DNA of 64,000 nt, from the NCBI GenBank assembly GCA_003254925.1, contig QANZ01038319.1:20894-84893 (forward strand), read 5' to 3'. Every line of letters begins with the position of its first letter. Positions within the stretch are counted from its first letter, which is position 1. Source of the stretch: Chamaecrista fasciculata. Taxonomy: Eukaryota; Streptophyta; Magnoliopsida; Fabales; Fabaceae. The position numbers and the translations under genes are program-made. The notes beneath the pieces are model-generated. The model saw only the letters and a program-made list of their open reading frames with translations. It ran no database searches and was not told where the DNA came from. Below are positions 17,078 to 28,929 of this stretch, piece by piece.

Positions 17078-17107
17078 TATAAGAGAGAGAGAGAGAGAGA
17101 GAGAGAG
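17078..17107 (+). repeat. (GA)n microsatellite downstream of MIR396
   Basis: AGAGAGAG run of about 28 bp, followed by another short run at 17115-17125. Probably within the primary miR396 transcript. Confidence 0.9.
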
Positions 17108-17169
17108 GATTTATGTGAGAGAGAGTAGAATCACTATATCAACATATATAAGCAGTTTAGTGAATTAAA

Positions 17170-19580
17170 CTTTTACATTTTCTTTTACTTTATTTTGGAC
17201 ATGTTGATATAATATATATTGAAAACACAAAGTTGGTTCAAAGGAGATTATTTTTGGGTTTCCATGTGAGGCTTTAAGGCATAAGTAGTGAAGACCTGCA
17301 AGAAGGATGAATAGGAGAGGTTCTATGTGAATCTACTTTGAAGCTTAAGTTAGAAGTTGTGGGAGATCAAAGTAAATATTCTATAAAGATAAATATATAT
17401 CATATATCTTTGGTAGGGTTTTGGAGTAAAAAAAATAATGCTAGGTATAAATCCCTAGAGATAGTGGGGCGTAGTAGGTGGTGTCAGAGCATGTGATTGA
17501 TGGTGATTTGTGACTGTAGTATTAGATAAGTATATCAAAATTTACGGGATTGTGTCTGAGAGAATCATTATAATGCCTAGGCACCCGGGTGCTGGGTTTT
17601 GGACGTTGAGTGTTTAGAAGCATGTTTTTTTGTGCAAGTTAAATTTACACTTTATACATTATGAGATGGCGATTTTATTATTTTTAGAAAAATTTATGTT
17701 CAATATATGTTTATAATTTCATATAATTATATACCATTATCCATATTGCATTCATGTAGATGTGGCTTTGTTATAAAAGTGGGTAATTTTGAAGCCGGTG
17801 GATATGGATGTTATTATTTGGAAGGCAAAAACACTTTTTTTTTCCAAATTTTATATTCATATTTCATTATATATTTAAAATTTGTTTATTAGTTTTATTT
17901 TTAAAATTTCATATTTTGATTGGTTTGGATCATTTATATTAATTTCATTCTATGAATTATTAGAAAATTTCACATAATTTTTAGTTTGAGTAAGGATTTA
18001 ATTTTATTTTTTTTCAGTACACATCATAAGTTACATATAGAATTTGTTATTAATTTATTAGATGAAATTAGCACAAATAATAAATTTGATTAAAATATAA
18101 AACTTTGATACAGAATTGACGATAAGCAAACTTTAGAGAAAAAACTAAAAATCATTTATTTTTTTTACTTTTTAAATAGTTTTCTATTGCAGAAAATAAA
18201 ACGTAATAAGTTTATTATAAACTTCACATTTGCATATATTAAATAATATTAATTTATATGTATACATATTTGCTTCTGTAAAAAAAAAAAACTTTTCATG
18301 CTAATGATTTATTAGCTGATATAATAATAAGGTAATATACAACAAATTAGTATATTTCATAAAAATTTGTCTTATATATGATCGAAACTCTACATTCTTC
18401 AGTTCTGAAGGGATTATCCCAAAAGCTCATCCGAAAAAGGAAAAAAAAAATTCTAACTGGCTAACTAAATTTTTATTCCCTGTAATTTATCACCAATTCA
18501 GAGTTCCTATTTTATATACTAATAGAAAACTCATGTTATATTTGTAACAAACATTTAAGTTATTGTTGAAAAGTAGGAAATTTAATTATCACTTCAATTT
18601 AGACAAGTCGATAATCTACAATCCATTTTTATAATTATGCATCCCAATTTAAAAGTAATAAAGTTTTGGCCCAATATTTAAATTGGTCCCGAAAGTATGA
18701 GGTAGATTTTAAATTGGTTCTAAATATTTCATCTGTTTCAGATTAATTTTATTTATTTAATTTCCATAATTTTTTACTTTTAACCACAAATTATTAATGT
18801 GGTCATATAATGGTTGTTTTTAACAAATCATTTCTCTATTTAGTTGAAATTGTTCATTTTATGGTTAAATGAGTAAAACTACTCGTATATTTCTCATTTC
18901 AAGTCTTAATACGATGAATACGAAATCATGTGGTATACTCTTAGGAGTTTTTTTTTTGTCTAGTTAATACTGTTGGTAAACGAGATCAAATTACACCTCC
19001 AAAGTGAGTAGGCATGATTCATCACTTTTTAGTCACAAACTCACTTGGAAATCCACTTTTAAGATACGATTTAATTTCGTTGGCTGACAATCCCAACTGA
19101 ACATAGCAAAAACTCCTTAAGAATAACACATAATTTTAAACTTGTCGTATTCATACTTAAAACGAGAAAGATTTGAACTATGAAACACAAACACTTCATT
19201 TTGAAGAAGTGTTATCATGTCGGACATGCTTCCATTATTTTTTTTAAAAAATTAATTTCTAATAATTATCATATAATTTTTCAAAAAAGGAACATATCAC
19301 CATCCTATCCTATCCTATCTCTATTCTATAACTATGAAAGAGCTTAAAAAGATAAATTTTAAAATATTCAAGTTTTAAAACAAAACAATCTTTAAAATAA
19401 TATATAATTTTTGTAACTCTAAAATTTAAAACAAATATTTACATAATTTTAGAAGAGCCAAAACATAATGAATTTGTAGATTCTACATTTTTATATACTA
19501 TTTTTTTTTTAAAAAAAAAACACAATTGTAATTTCCAAAAATTTATTTCCCATTGGCCATTATAATTAGTTCAATTTACT
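17170..19580. other. AT-rich intergenic spacer
   Basis: No supported gene. Contains homopolymer and AT tracts, a degenerate 'aaattggtccc' fold-back around 18650-18760, and a copy of a dispersed phrase (18900-19200) also seen near 14100-14340. Confidence 0.4.
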
Positions 19581-19599
19581 TTTTAAACCCTTAACTGGG

Positions 19600-19797
19600 C
19601 TTCTTTCTTCACTCTCTCTCTCTCTGAAGGCGCAAGCGGATCTTCTTCTCCAAACTCTTCGGCGGTTCCTAATAATCATAACTTCTGCTCTCTGTTTTGC
19701 TTTCTCCACTCTCTCTTACTCGGCTGCCGTCACCGTCGCCGTCGCCGCCGTATGTCCTGCCGGTAGCATGTGGTCCTAGAACTCCGGCTTCTTCAAG
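19600..19797 (+). other. Probable 5'-UTR first exon of the BED-finger gene
   Basis: CT-rich, comparatively GC-rich stretch (CTCTCTCTCTCTGAAGGCGC, CCGTCGCCGTCGCCG) ending in a good donor CAAG|GTTTG at 19797/19798. No other gene start lies between here and the acceptor TTTGTAG at 24021-24027, 16 bp before the BED-gene ATG. This is inferred; transcript data would decide. Confidence 0.5.
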
Positions 19798-21024
19798 GTT
19801 TGTTTTCTTTTTCTTCCCGATTAATCATGAATTCATGATATCCTTATGTGCCTGTACATCTGGCCTCATGTGTTATTACAATAATTAGGTAATTGATTTT
19901 GGTTATACTGTTGTTCTTGTACGTGATTTGTCGTGATGAGTTTATGGGTGAAAGATGAATTGGTTTTTGCTGTTTGTGGAACCCCTGGCAAAGTATCCAT
20001 TAGTGTTTGGGCCTTTGGGGAGCTCCGTGTGTTTCACCAAAATGTATTTAATTATGGGTTATGAAATGATTGATTTGAGGCTGATGAAAACAGAGGTGAT
20101 CTTTTGACATAATTAGGCTTTATAGGACAGTAATTGCAGGATTTAACATCTATGAAGGGGAAGGGATGAATGTAGGATGATTATTATATTCCAGATCCTG
20201 GACTGATTCTGGGGTTATGGTTATTCCCTCATTTGATGTAGCATTGAGGTTGAAATACTTATTCCAACTTTGGAGCCTAAACATGGGCACGTGCAGTAAT
20301 TCAGTGGTGGAAATCTATTGGTGGATGTGTGTGAATGTCATGTATGTGAGTCATTTACTTCCAAAATATGCTTAGTGTTAAAAGATGGTTTCGGAAGTTA
20401 AACTTAGAGCTTCTATCTAAAGTCTAAACCTCAAGCTACCCAACCATCTAAGATGAAAGTTGGTCTCACAGTGTTCAGTATATTTGAGGGATACTGTAGA
20501 TTCCTAATATTTTTTTTAAGAAAAAAAAAAAAGAAATTATGTTAAAGTTAGAGGGGAGGAGAGGGAGCCCTTTAGAAGTGCCCAGTATGTTTTATTCCTT
20601 GGTACAAGTTGCTGAATGCAGTGTGCTATTGAGTTTCACCTAAATGACATGAGCCAAATATAGACAGTGATGCAGCTCCTCAGAGGGGCTGGACTTCTTT
20701 TTCCAAATGGCTTCAAAATCTGACCACTTGAGGTAACTCTAGGTTTAAATGTGTCAAAAAGGTTTTCATGAATTCATCTGATTTTGATAGGTTGTAGGGT
20801 ATTCAACAAGCATACAAACATTAATGAGGTCCACTTCATAGGGCTGTTAAACCATAAAATATATGCAAGGAAGAAATAAATTATTATCTGAGTCACTTTC
20901 ATCTCAGATGTTTTCTTTGTTCTTATCTCACTTATTTTTTCTTGTCTTTTACGAAAGGTTGGGTTCTAATCTTTTCGGCCAAAACAAGAATTGAGGCACA
21001 TTTCACTATAAGACTTTAACTGTC

Positions 21025-22210
21025 TAAAGGCCTGATTGGTTTCTATTTCCATTTCCGTTAAAAACAGAAAGTAAGTAAAAAAAATGTTTGGTCAAAATTT
21101 CCAAAAATAATTTCTTGAAAATATTTCCAAAATTTGTTAGATTTTTGAAAACGCCTAAAAGACGTTTCCATTGTTTCCTGCCTAAAATTTGAAAAATTGA
21201 AAACAAAATGTTGAAAAGGCGGTGGCAGTTTTGTAAATATAATGGAAGAGTTAAACCACGGTGACATATTGTAATTTTTCTCCAAAGTCTTCTTCGTCAT
21301 CCTCAATCTTCAATCGCCAATCCCCAATCCTCAAACCCCCTTCTTCCTCTTCGTTTTCTCACCACAAAACTGCACAAAGAAAAAAATAGAGTATCGTAGA
21401 TCTGAGAATTGAGAAATCGAAAGCAAAATCACCCACGGCGGTGCCAAACAAGAATTTCACCTTCCGGCCAACCTGTTCCCGACCACCTTGCTCTCCTCTA
21501 TCTCCACATATTATGTGCTTACTGTTAATTTCAAGAATCTTATATTAAGAAGAAAATGATGATAAATGAAGGATTAGTTAATTATGATAGGGAGAAGACA
21601 AGCTTTGATTTGGTCCCATTTAAAGGGAGGAAAAAGGAACTGTGAGAATTTTGACTGAAGAATATGAGTGTCTCATATAGATTTATGCCTATATGTGCAA
21701 TTGTGTGAGGAGTTTAATTTGATGATGACAGTGAGATAAAGGCGTTTGGCACATGAAAAGTTTCAGAGACTGGGTTTCCTCTCAATTACCATTTGAGTTA
21801 TGTCTAAATTACACAGTTAGTATTGAAATTTGAATGCAGAGTGTAGATTGAAATTGTTTCTTACATTTTTTTTTGTATAATGTTGTGTCATTACATGAAC
21901 ATCTTGTATTATATCTGTCAACACAAGAGCTCCTTCCATTATTAAAGGCATTTAGGACCAAGCTACAATCTATTTTTACACCGACCCGTTTCTTACTTTA
22001 AGTGGGAAACGAGATGACATCAAGAAATTATGACATTCTTTAATTTGCAAACCAAAGATATTTTTATATGTTTCATTTTCAAAATCATATTTTGACTTTA
22101 CAAACCAAACACATTTTTAAAATATTGAAATTTTGAAAATGAAAATTGTTTTCAAAAAACAAAAATAAGAAATGAAAATAGAAAATGTTTTCATAAACCA
22201 ATTAGGTCCT
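21025..22210. mobile_element. ~1.2-kb inverted-repeat element in the 5'-UTR intron
   Basis: Left end AGGCCTGATTGGTTTCTATT and right end AAACCAATTAGGTCCT are inverted relatives, followed inward by AAATTTCCAAAA-type words on the left and TTTTGAAAATGAAAA on the right. The interior has no transposase frame. The target duplication is unclear. Non-autonomous; superfamily (hAT or Harbinger) undecided. Confidence 0.55.
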
Positions 22211-24043
22211 AATATTCCCTTAAAATCTGGATTTGGTAAGAAAATACTTTGTATTTAATTTGCTCGACATGTTTGGGAATTTGTTTTCACATACACGACA
22301 ATCCCAATGTGTGCATATTTCTTGACTATTGATTCGCTGCCTTGATATGACTTCCTCATTCTTAATGAAGTTCTCTTATTTGGTTATGAGAAGTTTGATA
22401 TTTAGCCAAAGTTATATATAAATATTGAATGGTACACATGCAACTAATTACACATAATATTTGTCAGAAATTTTAAATTTTTAAAATATCGACCTGTGTA
22501 CTAAGTTGTGGAGAATAATATACGGGACAATTGTTTAATTTTTGTAGAGATTCTTGGGCATTTTGTGAGGATTGACAAATAATTTCTTGCTGATGTCAAC
22601 ATGTGGCTTTGGCCTAGGTCATAACTGTTTTTTTTTTTTCACTTAATTGCCACTACCCATCATGTGCTAAAAGGTTTAAATTGCTTTCGTACAACACCTT
22701 AATTGGTTGGCCAAGGTTGACAGGGTTTAGATCCCAACAATCTGCTTTGAAATAATATTAAGTGAAAAAAGTTAGGCCTTGCATACTTTTCAGCTTAGCT
22801 CCCCTAATATTTGTGGGTCTGAAGTTTATGTTAGTTGATGAAGCCTGGGAAATCTGGTAGGACAAGTGCCAGCTTCAAGAGAAACATGCAAAAAGAGCAA
22901 GACATGGGTGGGGGTAACTGGGCTAATAACAGTTAGTCATTCAGATTTGGGATTGATCGTGAATTACGGTTACTTTACCTACGAATTGCTGTAGGAAATA
23001 TTTCTAGACATTATTAGTAACTCAAACTCTTGGTTATGGGATACAAGTTTGTATAGATTAGATTTTATAATTAATTGTTATTGTCTGTTTTTGAACTCTT
23101 AATTGGACAGTATCACAGCATTATTAGACAGTTGAAGATTTTTTCTTTAAATTAATGTTACTGCTTCTAAAAGGTTGTCAAATATTATCTCTGGCTCAGC
23201 TATTTTAAAATTGCAATCAAATCTATTATTTTGTGATAAAAATTTCATTTCATTCATCTGTTGACCTAAAATTTATTTGATTTTTTAAATTTTGAATATA
23301 GAATTGGATTTGATAATTTGATGTGCTAATGTTATTATCTGTATTGACAATAAGCACTCTCATTTTGATGTTATGGTTCAGTCAGTTAATGGTCTAGAAA
23401 TCAGTTCTGGTGAACCCTATGATTCTGCAGGATGTGTCAGTGTTATTAACTCTATCAAGAATGTGCATTCTCACTGTGATTTTAAGTCAGCACAATATGT
23501 TGCCTAAAAATCAGATTTGGTGACCAATGTATCCTTTGAAAAAGTGAAGCAAAAGAGTCTACTGTCTAACTATATCAAATTATTTCTCAATGCTATAGAA
23601 AAAGAATATGTGAAAGATAACTTTTTTTGCTAATTTCATTTCATTGATATAATTATGAAGAAATTTTCCTTTTACTAGTCTAACTGGCCAACTTGCAATC
23701 ATGGAAAGTTAGGCATGTTCAAACATCCAAATGCAAAGAAAGAAAATTGAGAGGAGCTAATTTCATTGATAGGTTGTTGTTTTAAAATAACTATATAAGC
23801 ATAGAGGACCAGTTCACTGTTTACGTATTTTCTGTTAGTTAGATATCATCATCACAGTTTTTCTTTGCAGTTGAAATTCTATGGCTTAAAAAAAATTTAA
23901 TCTGTGGGTTAATTTTTTATCAAAGTTTTGCAAGAAAGATAATTAAGATAATTCTCGGCTGCTTTGCAAATTTCAGTTTAGCTACCTATTTATGCTCCTT
24001 TTTTTTTGGCTCCATTCCCCTTTGTAGGATTGTACCTGCTGTC

Positions 24044-26056
24044 ATGGAGATTGGCACTCTGGTAGGCCCTGTCAATGACAGTGAACAACCAAACAAGCGT
24101 AGGAGAAAGAAGTCTATGGTGTGGGAACACTTCACTGTTGAAACTGTTGGAGCTGGATGTACCCGAGCATACTGTAAACAGTGCAAAAAATCATTTGCTT
24201 ACATAACTGGTTCTAAAGTAGCTGGAACAAGCCATCTGAAGCGGCACATTGCCTTGGGAATTTGTCCAGTTGGTCGTCAGAACAATCAGCAAAGCCCATA
24301 TCCCAATATTGGTGGTTCTGGAGATATGGTTGATCCACCAAGAAAACGAACTAGAGCAACCCGTGGGTTTGCTGGTACGTCACTTGATCAAGACCGAAGC
24401 AACTGTGATATTGCTAGAATGATTATTTTGCATGATTATCCTCTTCATATTGTGGAACACCAGGGTTTCATTGATTTTGTGCACACTCTTCAACCTCAGT
24501 TTAACACACTAAGCTTCAATGCTGTTCAAGAAGATTGCGTCAGTTTGTATCTCCGAGAGAAGCAAAACCTTTTAAATCTTATTGATGGACTTCCTGGACG
24601 AGTCAACCTGACCTTGGACTTGTGGACTTCAAACCAGACAGCAGGCTATGTTTTCCTTCGAGGGCACTTTATTGATGCTGCTTGGGTTCTGCATCGGCCT
24701 ATTTTGAGTGTTATTATGGTACCGTTTCCTGATTCTGATGATTCTCTCAATCAAACTATTATGGCTTGCCTAACTGATTGGCATTTGGAAGGCAGGCTGT
24801 TTACCCTTGCTCTTGATCATTCCTTCTCAAATGAGACTGTAATTGGAAATCTTAGAGGACTCCTCTCTGTTAAGAACCCTGTGATCCTCAATGGTCAATT
24901 ATTAAGCCGTAACTGTTATGCTCGGGTGCTTAGTCGCCTTGTTCTAGATGCACTATGGGAAATGAGAGAAGCCATTGGTAAAGTTCGTGAGATTGTGAAA
25001 TATGTAAAAAACTCAGAGTCTCATGAAGAGAAGTTCCTTGAGCTGAAGCAACAACTTCAAGTCCCTAGTATGATGGACCTTTTAATTGACAACAAAAGTA
25101 AATGGGACACAACTTACCTTATGCTTGTTGCTGCATGTGAATTGAAAGAAGTCTTTGCTTGCTTTGATACCTCTGATCCCAATTTCAGGATGACTTTGTC
25201 AATGGATGAATGGAAGCAAATAGAAACTCTCTGCACATATTTGAAGTATTTGTTTGATGCAGCCAATATTTTAACATCCCGGCCATTCCCAACCGCTAAC
25301 ATATTCTTCCCGGAAGTATCAAAACTTCAGTTGGAGTTGACTCATGCTGCCATCAGCCTGGATCCCTTCCTCAGTAATTTGGTCAAACCTTTGTATGAGA
25401 AGTTTGATCAATATTGGAGAGAAAGCTGCCTTATCTTGGCAGTTGCTGTAGCCATGGACCCGAGGTATAAACTGAAACTTGTGGAAATGACCTTCACTCA
25501 GATCTTTGGTGAGAATTCTGAGCCTTGGATTAGGATTGTGGAGGATGGTCTTCGTGAACTCTTCCTTGAATATGTTGTACAAGTGCTTCCTTTCACGGTA
25601 TCAAATGGGGATGAAGGAAATGAAGGCATGATCAAGACAGAGCAATGTCAAGACATTTCTTTTGAAGGACCTCTTCTTGATGCAGAAGATGAACTTTCAG
25701 ATTTTGACATTTATATATCTGACTTTACATGTAACCAGCAAATTAAGTCAGAATTGGATCAGTATCTCGATGATCCCCTGCTGACTAGAGCAGAAGAATT
25801 TGACATCATAAACTGGTGGAGACTAAACAGATTAAAGTACCCAACTTTATCAAGAATGGCATCTGATATTTTGTCTATACCTGTATCCACACTATCTGCA
25901 GATTCGGTTTTTGACACAGAAATTAGAAATATGGATTCCTGCCGGAGTTCACTAAGCTCTAGGACACTTGAGGCCCTTATTTGTGCCAAGGACTGGTTCC
26001 AGTATGAATCATTACCTATAGATGTTTCAAATGCACTTGTGAAAATGGAATTTTAG
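24044..26056 (+). CDS. Zinc-finger BED protein, DAYSLEEPER/RICESLEEPER family (domesticated hAT transposase)
   Basis: Intact 670-codon frame. The N-terminal BED finger (about residues 24-75) has C44, C47, H64 and H68, preceded by the basic stretch KRRRKK. The middle part holds the hAT transposase-like core, with LDLWTSNQTAGYVFLRGHFI near 190-210. The C-terminal hAT dimerisation region (about 570-655) shows INWWRLNRLKYPTLSRMA, ILSIPVSTLSADSVFDTE and LEALICAKDW. Plant members bind DNA and are needed for normal growth; DAYSLEEPER is the founding case. The gene has no terminal inverted repeats or target duplications around it, and has a likely UTR intron upstream, which speaks for a host gene rather than a transposon. 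The start ATG is 16 bp after a splice acceptor. Downstream (from 26141) its 3' flank is a copy of the CDC20 3' flank. Confidence 0.93.
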   Translation: MEIGTLVGPVNDSEQPNKRRRKKSMVWEHFTVETVGAGCTRAYCKQCKKSFAYITGSKVAGTSHLKRHIALGICPVGRQNNQQSPYPNIGGSGDMVDPPRKRTRATRGFAGTSLDQDRSNCDIARMIILHDYPLHIVEHQGFIDFVHTLQPQFNTLSFNAVQEDCVSLYLREKQNLLNLIDGLPGRVNLTLDLWTSNQTAGYVFLRGHFIDAAWVLHRPILSVIMVPFPDSDDSLNQTIMACLTDWHLEGRLFTLALDHSFSNETVIGNLRGLLSVKNPVILNGQLLSRNCYARVLSRLVLDALWEMREAIGKVREIVKYVKNSESHEEKFLELKQQLQVPSMMDLLIDNKSKWDTTYLMLVAACELKEVFACFDTSDPNFRMTLSMDEWKQIETLCTYLKYLFDAANILTSRPFPTANIFFPEVSKLQLELTHAAISLDPFLSNLVKPLYEKFDQYWRESCLILAVAVAMDPRYKLKLVEMTFTQIFGENSEPWIRIVEDGLRELFLEYVVQVLPFTVSNGDEGNEGMIKTEQCQDISFEGPLLDAEDELSDFDIYISDFTCNQQIKSELDQYLDDPLLTRAEEFDIINWWRLNRLKYPTLSRMASDILSIPVSTLSADSVFDTEIRNMDSCRSSLSSRTLEALICAKDWFQYESLPIDVSNALVKMEF

Positions 26057-26140
26057 ATTAGGTCTCTTTGGGTAGAGATAGATCCTCAAGTAGCTTTTTT
26101 AGCTATTGATTCTGTGGTTCTTGTCAATTACATTGTGAGG

Positions 26141-26517
26141 TCAAATTTTGTATTCTGGTTACTGTATAGCATTAATCCTATTTTAGCTTTTGTGGTCAAT
26201 ATATTTGTTTTGTACACAAGAAATCCATTGTATTAATGGTTTCAATATAATACTTGAAAGATTTTGTTGCCTCAGATTGATTAACGATATAGTCAGCCAG
26301 TCCAAGGCCAAGCTGTATCACTTTTTTGCTGGAAAGATAGCAAAATAAATTGTATTTTTATGAGAAAATTTTTGTCCGAAAGTTTTTGAGGTGTTAAATT
26401 TCCTCACCCCAAATTCTCTCTCTCTCTCTCCCTCTCTCTCTCTTTTAATCTTCTAATAAGTTGGGTAGGGAAACGTCCTTCTTTTATTTTAAAAGTAATA
26501 TATTATTAATTACGTAA
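26141..26517 (+). repeat. Duplicated copy of the CDC20 3' flank (part 1)
   Basis: Aligns over its whole length with 51761-52129, which lies 22 bp after the CDC20 stop codon, with only scattered substitutions and a few indels (I judge about nine in ten bases identical). It begins 85 bp after the BED-gene stop, so the BED mRNA probably ends in CDC20-derived sequence. The copy is interrupted after 26517 by a transposon and resumes at 27691. Confidence 0.92.
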
Positions 26518-27681
26518 GGCTAAAGTGCATTTTTGGTCTTATAACTTTCGCAAAGGTCTCAATTTGTTCCCATAACTTTTTTGGTTGCATTTTTGGTCCC
26601 ATAAGTTTTGAAAACGTCTCGCCGTTGGTCTCAAGGTAACTTCCACCCATTATCTGTCGTTAAAGCTTATTTGGCCTGAATTGGCTGATGACATGACAAA
26701 TATGAGTTAAGTGGATTAGAAAATTATCAACTTTGGTCCCATAACTTTGTATAATGTTACAAATTTGGTCCCAGAACTTTATATAGGGTTGCAAATTTGG
26801 TCTCAATTCTTCTTAATCAGTTTTAAAATTCGTCCCATATTATTTATTGTTTTCATTATAGATTTTCTGAATATTACTTGACCCTTGTTGCTACATAGAT
26901 TTTCTGTCAAATACAATTTTAAGATGTTGTCGTGACTATCCTCATGATAGACCAACAAGAATAATCATACTTAATATTTTGAGTCCAAAACTTAGTTCTA
27001 TGTGTAGTTGCTTTTGCTTTCATGTTGAGTGTGATAATAATTGGACGATACCACTTCTCAAGTTAATTGTTGAAATTTGTGTATCGGTACTGTATTTGTT
27101 TGTCTATTATGGTCAAAATTTGTGGAATATGTATAAAGTATTGTAATCAGTAATTCAGCTCGATATGCCCATAACACCAGTTATGCCCATAATACTTGTT
27201 CAAGGTTGTTATTGGTTGTTAAATCAGAACACTATTTCCTGAGCTATGTCATCAGTAATCCAACTCGATATGCCCATAACACCAACACATAACACCAATT
27301 ATGATCATAACACTTGTTTAGAGTTGTTATTGGTAGTTAAATTAAAACACTATTTCTTGTGATATGATAAATCAAAAATTTATAAGCCTATAGTTGGCAA
27401 TAAACATGCGTAGCATAGGGAACTAAATCAACAAGATATTAGTTAGACTATTCATTCAAATTTGAAACCCCATACAAAGTTGTAGGACTAAATTTGCAAC
27501 ATTATACAAAGTTATGGAACCAAAGTTGGTCCTTTTTTGAGTCACTTGACTCATATTTGTCATGTCATAAGCCAATTCAGCCTACCAAAAAAGCTTTAAC
27601 ATCAGATAATGGATGGAAGTCACCTTGGGACCAACGATGAGACTTTTACGAAAGTTATAGAACCAAAAGTGTATTTTAGCC
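26518..27681. mobile_element. Mutator-like non-autonomous element with long inverted repeats
   Basis: 1164 bp, starts GGCTAAAGTGCATTTTTGG and ends CCAAAAGTGTATTTTAGCC. Inverted arms continue for about 150-190 bp (e.g. 'tgacatgacaaatatgag' at ~26690 against its complement at ~27550). Flanking 9-mers are ATTACGTAA (26509-26517) and AACACTTAA (27682-27690). The paralogous empty site at 52121-52129 reads ATTACTTAA. The interior has no transposase frame. The short element at 643-970 shares its end sequences. Confidence 0.88.
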
Positions 27682-27690
27682 AACACTTAA

Positions 27691-27745
27691 GTTAAAACAT
27701 TCTTCTGTTTAAACTTACCATAAAAATTAAGACAACCCAAATTTA
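27691..27745 (+). repeat. Duplicated copy of the CDC20 3' flank (part 2)
   Basis: GTTAAAACATTCTTCTG and CATAAAAATTAAGACAACCC match 52131-52185 beyond the inserted element, then similarity stops. This fixes one border of the duplication. Confidence 0.85.
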
Positions 27746-27963
27746 TCAATAATAGTTTGTGTGTATGTAGTGAATCACAGAACGAAAAATTACATATTTT
27801 CCATCTACAGCATCAAAGCTTACAACTTATCCCATCTATTTCGAATTATGATATACACTGATCTGATCATATCAACTCTAACTTTTTCTAATTGAATTCA
27901 TATAACTCAATCTTCCATTCTTATATGTACAAAGATTACACTTTAAAATAAAATCTGGGCATT

Positions 27964-28929
27964 TCAACTAGAACCAGGATCAAGCACAGGAAGCCTGAGA
28001 TGCCAACTAATTGACTTATCAATTTGACAAGAACCAGGAATGAAAAACTGGAATATCACTGTCAAACAAGCACCCAGAGGAGCAATCCCGTAGAAAGCGC
28101 GGTCTGGTTTCGCTGAATAACACTGAAGGCTCTTGGCAAAGTGCTTCACACTCACCTGCACAGACTCAGCTTCTCCTCTAGAAATCGCCCTTGAGGACCG
28201 AGTTCTTGCACTCAGAATCTGATCTTCAGCAGGAGGAGCATTTGCTTGTTCTCCAATGACCATCAACTTCCTAAATTCAGCCCCAATAGTAATCAGTGTA
28301 GTTGAAATTTGTACATGCAAATCTCCATACTTACTTATGGAGACACCAAGCTCATGACCCACCTGCTTCTTCGGATCCAAAAAGTTAAGCAATTGAGTCA
28401 AATCAGGCACCTGAACTAGTGTTTGAGGCAGATCTTGAGCTATATCCAAACCATTCTGAAGTTCAAGAACTTGGTCTCTTGACAAAGGCTTTGAAATTGG
28501 AATGTCTTGGATAATAACAGATTTATAACCTTTGGTTTCCAAGGCAAGAAAAGGCATTGGTTGAGTGCAATTTGGAGGAAGTTTCTTCAACAGCTTAATC
28601 TGGATACAACCAGCAGTAACCCCGCCACAGCCAAACTCTGAGCAAATGCTGACACTGCTATGAACAGCGCAGTGGAGAAGAGAAACATCAATGGCAAAGG
28701 CGATCCGGTCATCATTCTGGCTTGAGATTCTGTAATCATCAAACAAGGCTTCTTTGTCAAATTGAGCAATGGATTGAATACCATGGCCATTGAGAAGATT
28801 GTGGAGGAAGAAGGTATGGTTTCTTGTAAGATAGATGTGACAGATCTTTCTTAACTTCTCCAGGGCCGGCAGGAACCTTTTCTCGAGTAGCTTCACTCCA
28901 TTTTCATTGAGAAAAGCCTTGAACTTCAT
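27964..28929 (-). CDS. HUS1: Checkpoint clamp protein HUS1
   Basis: 321-residue frame in one exon, starting MKFKAFLNENGVKLLEKRF, which is the conserved Hus1 start. HUS1 forms the RAD9-RAD1-HUS1 (9-1-1) sliding clamp, loaded at damaged DNA in the nucleus to activate the ATR checkpoint and assist repair. Family marks visible: an early FDKEALFDDYRISSQNDDRI segment, the mid-protein SVIIQDIPISKPLS strand (the 'HDIPI' motif of Hus1) and the C-terminal FFIPG strand near the end. Length fits plant HUS1. A plausible 5'-UTR exon lies at about 29675-29760, with donor CACG|GTAAG and acceptor AACTAG near 28948. That intron is inferred. Confidence 0.93.
   Translation of the reverse strand: MKFKAFLNENGVKLLEKRFLPALEKLRKICHIYLTRNHTFFLHNLLNGHGIQSIAQFDKEALFDDYRISSQNDDRIAFAIDVSLLHCAVHSSVSICSEFGCGGVTAGCIQIKLLKKLPPNCTQPMPFLALETKGYKSVIIQDIPISKPLSRDQVLELQNGLDIAQDLPQTLVQVPDLTQLLNFLDPKKQVGHELGVSISKYGDLHVQISTTLITIGAEFRKLMVIGEQANAPPAEDQILSARTRSSRAISRGEAESVQVSVKHFAKSLQCYSAKPDRAFYGIAPLGACLTVIFQFFIPGSCQIDKSISWHLRLPVLDPGSS

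Noticed and set aside
16833..17168. 111-residue open frame
   Set aside because: It runs through the MIR396 hairpin and a (GA)n repeat; no protein features.
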